Positions 1 through 5,791 of a DNA stretch of 6,464 nucleotides are shown here, in pieces. Where the stretch lies: contig CAJUEB010000129.1 in assembly GCA_910585135.1 (NCBI GenBank), positions 1-6,464 of the forward strand, given 5' to 3'. The DNA is from an uncultured Eubacteriales bacterium (GTDB lineage Bacteria; Bacillota; Clostridia; Peptostreptococcales; Anaerovoracaceae). The position numbers were made by a program, and so were the translations under genes. The notes beneath the pieces were generated by a model, which was not told the origin of the DNA, did not search any database, and saw nothing but the letters and a program-made list of their open reading frames with translations. How positions within the stretch are numbered: the stretch's first letter is position 1; each line of letters begins with the position of its first letter.

Positions 1-1270
1 TGCGGCCGTTTTTACTATAGGAAGTCAGTTCCAGGCGGCTCGCTGTCGCCCGAATCACCTGATAATTCGCGCCTGCCGCATATAAGGACTCACTGTAGTT
101 AGGCGCATTAAAGCCTTTGTAATAATTGCTTCGCTTCGCGCCGGAAATACCCATGACGTGAACAATGCCGTCGATCTTGCGTGTTCGCATATAGACATGC
201 TGATGCCCGCAAAGAACCAAATCGACGCCTTCCTCTTCCATGATGGGCAGCCAGCGTTTCCTGATTTGGGGCGAAACGGTAAAAATATCGTGCATTCCGT
301 AAACCGGGTGATGTACCGCCACGATATTCCACGTCTTGTCGCTCTGCGAAAGCGCTTTCTTAAGCCACCGCTCCACCGCCTTTTCCTGCCGTTGCCAGGC
401 ATCTTTTCCGATGCGGTCTTGCCTGTCGCCAGTCAGAAAAGAGCTGTCGAGCATAATAAACCTGCAATGCCCGTAGTCAAAATAATAAAAAGCCTCGCCC
501 ACAGGACCATTGTCAATGTGGTGAAAAATCTTCTTATATGTATTGTTTGAGCTTACGCCTTCATGGTTTCCAGGTATCGCCATGAGCGGGATCATGCTGA
601 ACAGCCCGCAGTTATCGAGAAATCCGTTCCAGTGCGCTTCATCCGTGGGAACATTCACCAGATCGCCGCCGGTAATCGCAAACTCCAAGTCCGAATTATT
701 CTTATACATATTCCATACCAAATCGCTCCACGCATGATAATCAGCAACCGAATTGTCAAACTGGGGATCTCCCAGGTAAGCAAACACGTTCTCCCCGCCT
801 TCCTTCGGCGCATAAAAAAACCGGGGACTGTCAAAAGATGTTCCGTCCCCTATCTCATAATAGTAAAGTTTTCCCTGCTCAAGATCTTGCAGCGTTACCG
901 TATATCTGTACCAGCCGCCGGACAAGATCTTTTTCTTCTCCGCCTTTTTCTGCGTGACCACCGGCAAGCTGTATGGATCATCCGAATACCGGAAATACTT
1001 CGGGCCTTTCTCAGTTCCTGTCCAGCTGACGTAGACTGTACCCGGCTTTTCTCCCATGGAAAGAACCGGCTGGCGATTTTTCTTCCGGGAATCCACGGCA
1101 GACGAGCTGACCTGCGACTCAGAAGCGACCTCCTTTGCTGCCATAATGGCATCTGCCGCGTCCTCCTGCTCATGCAAAAAAAGATCAGGGAAATCATATA
1201 TCACCCAAACGGCTGCTAGAATCCCTGCTGCAAGCATACATATACAAGCTATTTTTTTCATGCCGCTCAA
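1..1270 (-). CDS. Membrane-anchored metallophosphoesterase, purple acid phosphatase-like (partial, 3' end outside window)
   Basis: A calcineurin-like phosphoesterase predicted to hydrolyse phosphomonoesters or diesters outside the cell; the substrate is unknown. The reading frame is open from position 1270 to the left edge (420 codons from the ATG at 1261), so the C-terminus is missing. Counting from that ATG, residues 4-22 form a hydrophobic signal anchor without a lipobox cysteine. A low-complexity linker follows, then residues 65-150 resemble the beta-sandwich N-terminal domain of purple acid phosphatases (VYVSW, YYYEIGDG). The catalytic domain shows the metal motifs in order: GDPQ (164-167), GGD (198-200), GNHE (231-234), HHP (317-319) and GHQH (352-355). 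The tyrosine of the purple-phosphatase GDxxY motif is asparagine here (GDLVN), so a purple Fe(III)-Tyr centre is unlikely. I chose the TTG at 1270 because GGAGG at 1279-1283 lies 8 nt upstream of it, but 17 nt from the ATG. The family call is confident; the exact start is not. Confidence 0.9.
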   Translation of the reverse strand, partial: MSGMKKIACICMLAAGILAAVWVIYDFPDLFLHEQEDAADAIMAAKEVASESQVSSSAVDSRKKNRQPVLSMGEKPGTVYVSWTGTEKGPKYFRYSDDPYSLPVVTQKKAEKKKILSGGWYRYTVTLQDLEQGKLYYYEIGDGTSFDSPRFFYAPKEGGENVFAYLGDPQFDNSVADYHAWSDLVWNMYKNNSDLEFAITGGDLVNVPTDEAHWNGFLDNCGLFSMIPLMAIPGNHEGVSSNNTYKKIFHHIDNGPVGEAFYYFDYGHCRFIMLDSSFLTGDRQDRIGKDAWQRQEKAVERWLKKALSQSDKTWNIVAVHHPVYGMHDIFTVSPQIRKRWLPIMEEEGVDLVLCGHQHVYMRTRKIDGIVHVMGISGAKRSNYYKGFNAPNYSESLYAAGANYQVIRATASRLELTSYSKNGR

Positions 1271-1278
1271 TCGTAAAT

Positions 1279-1283
1279 CCTCC
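1279..1283 (-). promoter_or_regulatory. Ribosome binding site deciding the phosphoesterase start
   Basis: GGAGG on the minus strand. The spacing is 8 nt to an in-frame TTG (1270-1268) and 17 nt to the ATG (1261-1259). The TTG start adds only three residues (fMet-Ser-Gly) before the signal anchor. If the ATG is really used, this site would be unusually distant. Confidence 0.6.
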
Positions 1284-1290
1284 GTTCCAC

Positions 1291-1296
1291 ATTATA
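1291..1296 (-). promoter_or_regulatory. Candidate -10 box for the phosphoesterase gene
   Basis: A perfect TATAAT read on the minus strand, with no recognisable -35 hexamer 16-18 bp upstream. An 8-bp palindrome, TTCCGGAA (1306-1313), lies in what would be the spacer and could be a protein binding site or chance. The predicted transcript start near 1284 would leave a leader of only about 14 nt, so the call is tentative. Confidence 0.35.
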
Positions 1297-1351
1297 TGTT
1301 ACGCATTCCGGAAGGTTTTATTCTTAACCTGATTTTGATTTTGCAAAAGTG

Positions 1352-1398
1352 CGCCAAGCGGTTTGGCGAGGTTCTGCGGAACTTCTGCGCGCCTTTTT
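1352..1398 (+). terminator. Terminator-like hairpin pair with mutually exclusive stems
   Basis: Hairpin A is CGCCAA (1352-1357) with TTGGCG (1363-1368), loop of 5 nt. Hairpin B is GTTC (1371-1374) with GAAC (1379-1382), loop of 4 nt, with outer pairing GGCG (1365-1368) to CGCC (1390-1393), followed at once by TTTTT (1394-1398). GGCG is used by both, so A and B exclude each other, as in an attenuator. No plus-strand gene lies upstream to be terminated. It may be a barrier to antisense transcripts, the end of a short leader or small RNA, or chance; no function is shown. Confidence 0.35.
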
Positions 1399-1403
1399 CA
1401 AAA

Positions 1404-1433
1404 TTGAATCCGCATGAAAACTAACGCTATAAA
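1404..1433 (+). promoter_or_regulatory. Candidate sigma-A type promoter P1 of rmuC
   Basis: TTGAAT (1404-1409) as -35 and TATAAA (1428-1433) as -10, with an 18-bp spacer. This would start transcription near 1440, about 50 nt before rmuC. The match to consensus is moderate, and it overlaps an inverted repeat at 1409-1441. Confidence 0.45.
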
Positions 1434-1441
1434 GATGCGGA
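1409..1441. repeat. Inverted repeat over the rmuC promoter
   Basis: Perfect 7-bp arms TCCGCAT (1409-1415) and ATGCGGA (1435-1441) are separated by 19 bp. The left arm touches the -35 box and the right arm lies just past the -10 box of P1. Its placement suits an operator bound by a dimer, but no known regulator motif is recognised and chance is possible. Confidence 0.4.
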
Positions 1442-1450
1442 TAAATGTAG

Positions 1451-1456
1451 TATAAT
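1451..1456 (+). promoter_or_regulatory. Candidate second -10 box (P2) for rmuC
   Basis: A perfect TATAAT with no good -35 hexamer at 16-18 bp (the position is taken by the TATAAA of P1). Transcription would begin near 1463, just ahead of the ribosome binding site AAGGAG at 1476-1481. Confidence 0.4.
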
Positions 1457-1492
1457 ATGAAGCGAGATATTGAATAAGGAGAAAAGAGCCAA

Positions 1493-2917
1493 ATGGGATT
1501 GCTGGAAATTTTAGTCATTCTAACGATTGTTTTGCTTATTGCGGTCATTGTGTTGCAGATCACAGGACGCAAAAAATCTGATGTTAATGAAATAAAAAAC
1601 TTACTGAAACACACCACCGAAGAACAGCGAAATAGTGTACAACAGCAAATTGCAGCCGGTGCAACAGAACAGTTTCAACGCTTCGACGTGATCCAGAAGA
1701 GCATTCAAAACACACTATCAGTAAACCGTGAGGAAACCAACCGGCATCTTGGCGAATTCCGGCGGCAGATGGAAACAAAACTGACGGATATCCAAAAAGC
1801 CGGCATGGAAAGCAATGAACAGATCGGAAGAGTCGTAATATCTACCCTGCAAAAAAGCCGCGAGGAACAGGGCAACCAGCTCCGCGCATTTGGAAGCCAG
1901 GTTGAAGCACGCCTTTCCTCTATTCAGCAGGCGAATACCGAAAACATCGAGAAGATCAACGCTACACTTGGAACAAAACTGAAAGAATTGCAGGAAAGCA
2001 ACGAAAAACGTCTTGAGCAGATGCAAGGCGTCGTCGATGAAAAATTGCAAAAAACGCTTGAAACCCGCCTTTCCCAGTCCTTTGAACTGGTCAGCAAGCA
2101 GCTCGAAAGCGTAGGCCAGGGCCTGGGTGAAATGAAAGCGCTCGCCGCTGATGCGAAGTCACTGAAAAATGCCCTCACGAATGTAAAGGAGCGGGGTACA
2201 TACGGCGAGGTTCGTCTCGAAAAGCTTCTCTCTGACATTCTTGCCCCGAATCAATATGAAATGAATGTGGAAATCGCAAATGGCAAACGAGTGGAATTTG
2301 TCATAAAGCTTCCAGGCAATGGTGATACGCCGCTACTTTTGCCAATCGACAGTAAATTTCCGATTGAGGATTACAACAGATTGCTTGACTCTGAGGATAA
2401 ACAGTCCATCGACGATGCCAGGCGTTCCCTCACAGCTAAAATCCGTGTGTTTGCAAAAGATATTCACGATAAATATATCGTTCCGCCTAAGACCACAGAT
2501 TTCGCGCTGATGTTTCTGCCCACGGAAGGGTTATATGCGGAGGTGGTGCAAAATGCGGCATTGTTCGAGGAACTCCGCGATAAGTATAAGATCACGGCAG
2601 TCGGCGCGACGACGCTTTCGGCATTTCTCGCATCACTGCAAATGGGTTTTAAGACGCTTGCCATTGAACAACGTTCACAAGAGGTATGGGATACGCTCCG
2701 TGCCGTGAAGACGGAATTTGTTAAATTTGGGGATATGCTTGACAAAGCCCAAAAACAGCTTCAGACTGCTGATAAGACGCTCAGCGAAATTGTCGGCAGG
2801 CGCACAAGGGCGATTAACCGCACCCTGCGCGGGGTGGAAGAGTTGACCGAGACAAACGCGCCTCTGCTCACTGACTTGGAAGATCCACCTGAAACGGAAA
2901 CAGAACATGAAGTGTAA
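1493..2917 (+). CDS. rmuC: RmuC family DNA recombination protein
   Basis: A complete 474-residue protein, a normal length for RmuC. The family is linked genetically in E. coli to limiting DNA inversions and is predicted to have a nuclease-like fold; its biochemical activity is poorly defined. Residues 4-22 are a single hydrophobic N-terminal membrane anchor, followed by basic residues, so the rest should face the cytoplasm. Residues about 30-210 are Gln/Glu-rich coiled coil. Residues 86-111 and 130-155 resemble each other at an offset of 44 residues, suggesting internal repetition. The RmuC core follows with RGTYGEVRLEKLL (234-246), IDSKFP (285-290) and the VPPKTTDFALMFLPTEG stretch (330-346). 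The tail is acidic (from about 450). The ATG at 1493 has AAGGAG 11 nt upstream. It stands alone, divergent from the phosphoesterase and convergent with rnhA, and ends at a bidirectional terminator. Confidence 0.95.
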   Translation: MGLLEILVILTIVLLIAVIVLQITGRKKSDVNEIKNLLKHTTEEQRNSVQQQIAAGATEQFQRFDVIQKSIQNTLSVNREETNRHLGEFRRQMETKLTDIQKAGMESNEQIGRVVISTLQKSREEQGNQLRAFGSQVEARLSSIQQANTENIEKINATLGTKLKELQESNEKRLEQMQGVVDEKLQKTLETRLSQSFELVSKQLESVGQGLGEMKALAADAKSLKNALTNVKERGTYGEVRLEKLLSDILAPNQYEMNVEIANGKRVEFVIKLPGNGDTPLLLPIDSKFPIEDYNRLLDSEDKQSIDDARRSLTAKIRVFAKDIHDKYIVPPKTTDFALMFLPTEGLYAEVVQNAALFEELRDKYKITAVGATTLSAFLASLQMGFKTLAIEQRSQEVWDTLRAVKTEFVKFGDMLDKAQKQLQTADKTLSEIVGRRTRAINRTLRGVEELTETNAPLLTDLEDPPETETEHEV

Positions 2918-2935
2918 ACGAAATCAAAAAGGCTA

Positions 2936-2999
2936 TCGCAATGTACCGACCTCCCAATCGTTAGATTTTTGGTCTAACTTTGGGGGGGTCACATCGCAA
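2936..2999. repeat. 6-bp direct repeat flanking the 52-bp element (putative target site duplication)
   Basis: TCGCAA occurs at 2936-2941 and again at 2994-2999, each abutting one tip of the TG...CA palindrome. Exact repeats directly at the tips are the mark of transposition. IS3-family elements commonly duplicate 3-5 bp, so one or more of the six bases may match by chance. Confidence 0.6.
2942..2993. mobile_element. 52-bp palindromic element with IS3/IS150-like ends (MITE-like or internally deleted IS remnant)
   Basis: The left arm (2942-2965) starts TGTACCGACC and ends GTTAGA. The right arm (2973-2993), read in reverse complement, starts TGTGACCCCC and ends GTTAGA. After a 3-nt gap, 17 of 21 positions match. 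A 7-nt loop (TTTTTGG, 2966-2972) joins the arms. The ends have the TG...CA tips of IS3-family elements and resemble, from memory, IS150-group ends (TGTACTG..., C-run, GTTAGAC). There is no transposase, so it could only move in trans. The alternative is a purely local hairpin; the flanking direct repeat argues against that. Confidence 0.55.
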
Positions 3000-3069
3000 G
3001 AAAAAGATAGCTTTCTTTTTATCGCTAAGCCAAAATCATCCCGGTACTTAATTCCGTAACAGCCTAATA

Positions 3070-3627
3070 TCAATCATTCCGCAGCTGGTCGATTCCCATA
3101 TTGGCCAGCTCGTCCGCCCTGTTGTTCTTCTCCGTCACATAAACGAAATCTTCGTAGGAAAATTCCGCACCGTTCCACTCTACAAATTTTTCATATAGCT
3201 TTTCGAAATTGGTTGACTTGCTCGCAAGGTTCACATGGCCTTTTACGCGGTAAAATGAAATATCGTGCTGGTTAATGTATGGCAAAAGCCGTTTCCACAG
3301 ATCTTGATTTTCCACTGGTTTCTTGCTCGCCGTCTGCCAGCCGTTTTTCTGCCAGTTTGCATACCATTTTTTGCGAAAGCAGTCCATCAGATAACCGCTG
3401 TCGGAAAAAACATAGATCCTTTGGTCTTCTTTTTTTATCGCTTTAAACGCCTCCAGCAATGCGGTCATTTCCATTCTGTTATTAGTCGTGTTGGCTTCAC
3501 TGCCGTAAAGTTCCTTGCACGCCTCGCCAAATTCGAGAATCGCGCCCCAGCCGCCAAGGTTTTCGCTATTTTGGTTGCCCGCGCAGCCACCATCCGTATA
3601 AATTCTTAAAATTCTATCGTTTCGCAT
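3070..3627 (-). CDS. rnhA: Ribonuclease HI
   Basis: Degrades the RNA strand of RNA-DNA hybrids (R-loops, Okazaki primers) in the cytoplasm with two metal ions. The 185-residue protein keeps the catalytic acidic set: D12 in YTDGGC, E53 in NRMEMTA, D76 in SDSGY and D172 in NRADELAN, plus H131 in VKGHVN. The basic handle is present (KKWYANWQKNGW at 86-97, KKPVENQDLW at 102-111), as in E. coli RNase HI. There is no N-terminal hybrid-binding domain. E. coli has about ten residues between the catalytic His and the last Asp; here there are about 40, so roughly 30 extra residues (about 136-165, aromatic and acidic) are inserted. The ATG at 3627 has AAAAGGGG ending 8 nt upstream. It has its own promoter at 3688-3716 and is convergent with rmuC. 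The assignment is secure. Confidence 0.95.
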   Translation of the reverse strand: MRNDRILRIYTDGGCAGNQNSENLGGWGAILEFGEACKELYGSEANTTNNRMEMTALLEAFKAIKKEDQRIYVFSDSGYLMDCFRKKWYANWQKNGWQTASKKPVENQDLWKRLLPYINQHDISFYRVKGHVNLASKSTNFEKLYEKFVEWNGAEFSYEDFVYVTEKNNRADELANMGIDQLRND

Positions 3628-3687
3628 TTTATCAACCCCTTTTCAATTCTTTTTGATAATCGCCTTTTGAAACCAAGCCTGTAAGAA

Positions 3688-3716
3688 ATTATATCACGAA
3701 ATATGGATAGCAGGAA
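3688..3716 (-). promoter_or_regulatory. Extended -10 promoter of rnhA
   Basis: Read on the minus strand, TGATATAAT gives an extended -10 (TATAAT at 3693-3688, TG at 3696-3695). A weak -35, TTCCTG (3716-3711), lies 17 bp upstream. The predicted start near 3681 leaves a leader of about 54 nt with no obvious structured element. No convincing terminator follows the Rrf2 gene, so some read-through from the upstream operon is also possible. Confidence 0.6.
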
Positions 3717-3758
3717 GGCGTGATGAAAACACCCTCACAATAACATCAATTATTTTCC

Positions 3759-4184
3759 TCAATATTGCTGTAAATTGAATAGTATGTCAGCCATCGTTAT
3801 CGATTTCAATTCCCGCTCCATCGCGGTCTGGATTTGAAACAGTTTATCGTCCAGAATGTTGTGGATATTCTTTCCCACCGGGCAGTCCGGGTTTGGATTT
3901 TCATGAAAATGGAACAATGTATTTTCCTCTATGCAGTCCACAGACTGGTATACATCAAAAAATGTAATTTCCTCTGGTGGCTTTGCAATGGACGCCCCAC
4001 CCGTCCCCCGCTTTACTTCAATCAAGCCTGCATCCTTTAACTGCGACATCAGTTTACGGATAATAACCGAATGGACATTGATGCTGGAAGCCAGAAAATC
4101 ACTGGTAATCTTATATTCCCCTTTAAATACCTCCATACAAACAAGCATATGGATCGCTATTGTAAACCTGCTGGAAATCTGCAT
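3759..4184 (-). CDS. Rrf2 family transcriptional regulator (YwnA-like)
   Basis: A 141-residue DNA-binding repressor-type protein. The N-terminus (MQISSRFTIAIHML) and the winged helix-turn-helix to about residue 66, ending RGTGGASI, are typical of Rrf2. The C-terminal half contains HENPNPDCPVGKNI (94-107), which recalls Bacillus YwnA. It lacks the IscR cluster of three closely spaced cysteines; its only cysteines are C16, C84 and C101, so an Fe-S cofactor is not supported, while thiol or ligand sensing remains possible. I chose the ATG at 4184 because GAAGGAGG (GGAGG at 4190-4194) lies 5 nt upstream. An earlier in-frame start at 4259 would add 25 residues unlike the family. It follows the ABC transporter genes in the same direction after 79 bp, so local regulation of the transporter is a reasonable inference, not shown. 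Confidence 0.88.
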   Translation of the reverse strand: MQISSRFTIAIHMLVCMEVFKGEYKITSDFLASSINVHSVIIRKLMSQLKDAGLIEVKRGTGGASIAKPPEEITFFDVYQSVDCIEENTLFHFHENPNPDCPVGKNIHNILDDKLFQIQTAMERELKSITMADILFNLQQY

Positions 4185-4228
4185 TCCGTCCTCCTTCTTT
4201 TTCCAATTATTCTTTGTTTCCCATCCAT

Positions 4229-4255
4229 GATGCTTCCCGACCACCCAAAAGCATC
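4229..4255. repeat. Inverted repeat between ATPase gene and Rrf2 gene
   Basis: Perfect 7-bp arms GATGCTT (4229-4235) and AAGCATC (4249-4255) surround a 13-nt loop. On the minus strand it is not followed by a T-run, so it is a poor terminator. It could be an mRNA processing or stabilising hairpin, or an operator for the downstream regulator. Confidence 0.4.
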
Positions 4256-4263
4256 GCATTGCC

Positions 4264-5010
4264 TCATTTCACAGACACATTCCATTCCAGCAACCTACCT
4301 AAAAAACGGTCAAGCTGCTTGGTTTTCGGATGTGCAAACATGGATGCACTGTCATCATATTCTAACAAAAAACCATCATAGAGAAATGCTGCCTTTTCAC
4401 AGGCATGACGGGCAAATCCCATCTCATGGGTGACAATCACAAAGTCCATTCCTTCATTTTTTAATTCGTTGATTACGTCCAATACCTCATTGGTGTACTC
4501 TGGATCTAAGGCGCTTGTGGGTTCATCCAGCAAAAGAAGCCTGGGTTTTGCTGCCACCGCCCTGGCAATCGCTACCCGCTGCTGCTGTCCCCCGGAAAGT
4601 GCGGCAGGCTTTTTCTTTCCATCCGCACCAAGGCCAAAGCGTTCCAAAAGCTCTTCTGCCCGCCTGACGGCCTCCTGCCTGGTAAACCTGTGAACCTGCT
4701 CCAAAGGCAGGGCAATATTTTCCATGGCGCTCAGATGCCGGAACAGCCCTCCCTGCTGGAAAACAAATCCCAGTCCCTGTCGATATTTTTGCAGAGCCTT
4801 TTCATCCATCGGTAATTCCTCGCCTCCCACAGACACCCGTCCGGCAGTAGGCAGAAGAAGTCCGCCCAAGATACGAAGCAATGTGGATTTCCCGCCGCCC
4901 GAAGGCCCGATGATGGCAAGCGTATGGATATCGTCAGAAAAATCCATCGGTTTCAGCACCACATGTTCCGCATCATACTGTTTGGTCAACCCCTGGAACT
5001 CAATTTTCAT
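4264..5010 (-). CDS. Polar amino acid ABC transporter, ATP-binding subunit
   Basis: The ATPase that powers the importer formed with the permease and binding protein encoded upstream. In the 248-residue protein, Walker A is GPSGGGKST (35-43), the Q-loop is at FQQ (84-86), the signature is LSGGQQQR (138-145), Walker B is LLLLDEP (158-164) with catalytic E163, the D-loop is SALD (166-169) and the switch histidine is H195. All are intact, so it should be active. Length and motifs match the GlnQ/HisP group. I chose the ATG at 5010 because GGAAAGGAG ends 8 nt upstream. A longer in-frame version from 5043 would add 11 residues lying inside the permease gene. The start overlaps the permease end by 11 bp, a sign of translational coupling. 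The amino acid transported is not decided by this subunit. Confidence 0.93.
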   Translation of the reverse strand: MKIEFQGLTKQYDAEHVVLKPMDFSDDIHTLAIIGPSGGGKSTLLRILGGLLLPTAGRVSVGGEELPMDEKALQKYRQGLGFVFQQGGLFRHLSAMENIALPLEQVHRFTRQEAVRRAEELLERFGLGADGKKKPAALSGGQQQRVAIARAVAAKPRLLLLDEPTSALDPEYTNEVLDVINELKNEGMDFVIVTHEMGFARHACEKAAFLYDGFLLEYDDSASMFAHPKTKQLDRFLGRLLEWNVSVK

Positions 5011-5788
5011 ATTGGAATCTCCTTTCCAGACGCTTGCTGACAAAAGAAATCGGCAGTGTCAGGCATAAATACAAAACCCCCAGGAACAAATAACATTCAA
5101 ACATCCGAAAGTTTACTGCCGTAATCTCCCGAATAGTCTGTGTCAGTTCAATCACGGCGATCATGGAAAGCAGTGAAGAATCCTTAATAATCGATGCAAA
5201 CTGCCCCGTAAGCGCAGGCAGAGTGCGGGCAACGAGCTGAGGCAGAATCACATAGTGCAAGGTCTGACGCTGTGTAAAGCCTACTGCCTTTGCAGCTTCA
5301 AGCTGTGACTCTTCCAAAGACAAAAGGCTTCCCCGGATGATCTCCGAAATGTAAGCGCCTTCAAAGACCGAAAGGATGATTACCCCTGCCACAAATCGAT
5401 TTTCCACGCCCCAGGCAGTCCCCACGATATAGAAAAACAAATAAATCTGCATGATCAGAGGAGTTCCCCGGATAAATTTCACATAAATGCCACAGAGATA
5501 CCGCACAAATAACAGGCGGCAGCTATGACCTGCCGCACTCAGAATCCCGATCAAAAGGCTCAGAACCAGGCTGGCTGCACTGATGCCAATGGTTACCAGA
5601 AATCCATCCCATATGCGAAGCCGGAATTGTTCCAGAAAACCAAACTCCAGGCGGACATGAATCGCATCCAGTGACAGCCAGAACACTGCAACGAACAGAA
5701 GCAGCACCAAAAAGAAATTCAATACAGCCCCCGCCAGGGTAGCTTTTTGGTTTTCCCGTACCAGAAACAGATTCTTTATCAGCTTCAT
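5000..5788 (-). CDS. Polar amino acid ABC transporter, permease subunit
   Basis: Membrane subunit of the HisM/GlnP type, 262 residues. Hydrophobic segments lie near residues 18-40, 60-84, 94-122, 131-150, 194-218 and 228-250. The first is an added N-terminal segment compared with a five-helix core. FIRGTPL (105-111) and the cytoplasmic EAA loop (QLEAAKAVGFTQRQTL, 162-177, ending in ILPQ 181-184) are the family signatures; the loop contacts the ATPase. It probably works as a homodimer because only one permease gene is present. The ATG at 5788 follows the binding-protein stop by 3 bp; GGGG (5797-5800) within the end of that gene serves as ribosome binding site, 8 nt away. It overlaps the ATPase gene by 11 bp. 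Confidence 0.93.
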   Translation of the reverse strand: MKLIKNLFLVRENQKATLAGAVLNFFLVLLLFVAVFWLSLDAIHVRLEFGFLEQFRLRIWDGFLVTIGISAASLVLSLLIGILSAAGHSCRLLFVRYLCGIYVKFIRGTPLIMQIYLFFYIVGTAWGVENRFVAGVIILSVFEGAYISEIIRGSLLSLEESQLEAAKAVGFTQRQTLHYVILPQLVARTLPALTGQFASIIKDSSLLSMIAVIELTQTIREITAVNFRMFECYLFLGVLYLCLTLPISFVSKRLERRFQYEN

Positions 5789-5791
5789 TTT

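Larger units (their letters stand above)
2926..3020. terminator. Bidirectional Rho-independent terminator between rmuC and rnhA, interrupted in its loop
   Basis: The stem is GCTATC (2932-2937) with GATAGC (3006-3011), extended by A/G with T pairs. Reading plus, it is followed by TTTCTTTTT (3012-3020); reading minus, by the complement of AAAAA (2926-2930), giving TTTTT. It therefore fits both convergent genes. If the 52-bp palindrome and one copy of the flanking repeat are removed, the loop is only 10 nt, an ordinary terminator. As it stands, the loop holds the palindrome. Confidence 0.75.

Noticed and set aside
800..860. Possible frameshift in the phosphoesterase at a homopolymer run of seven A (plus strand)
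   Set aside because: Codon-by-codon reading through this site (SPRFFYAPKEGG) keeps the frame open and the family motifs in phase, so the gene is intact here.
563..1219. Long plus-strand reading frame of 218 codons, and other frames at 158-550, 895-1197 and 55-402
   Set aside because: They are shadows of the minus-strand metallophosphoesterase, whose continuous frame from 1270 to 1 carries all five metal motifs.
3700..3758. Terminator after the Rrf2 gene
   Set aside because: Only 4-5 bp inverted repeats (GTGA/TCAC, GAAAA/TTTTC) without a following T-run are seen; too weak to call.
3759..4184. IscR-type Fe-S cluster regulator
   Set aside because: The three clustered cysteines of IscR are absent; only isolated cysteines at 16, 84 and 101 are present.
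4185..4259. 25-residue N-terminal extension of the Rrf2 regulator
   Set aside because: The ATG at 4184 has a strong GGAGG at 5 nt and gives the normal Rrf2 N-terminus; the extension has no family similarity.
5011..5043. 11-residue N-terminal extension of the ATPase
   Set aside because: The ATG at 5010 has GGAAAGGAG 8 nt upstream and gives the usual ABC ATPase start; the extension lies fully inside the permease gene.
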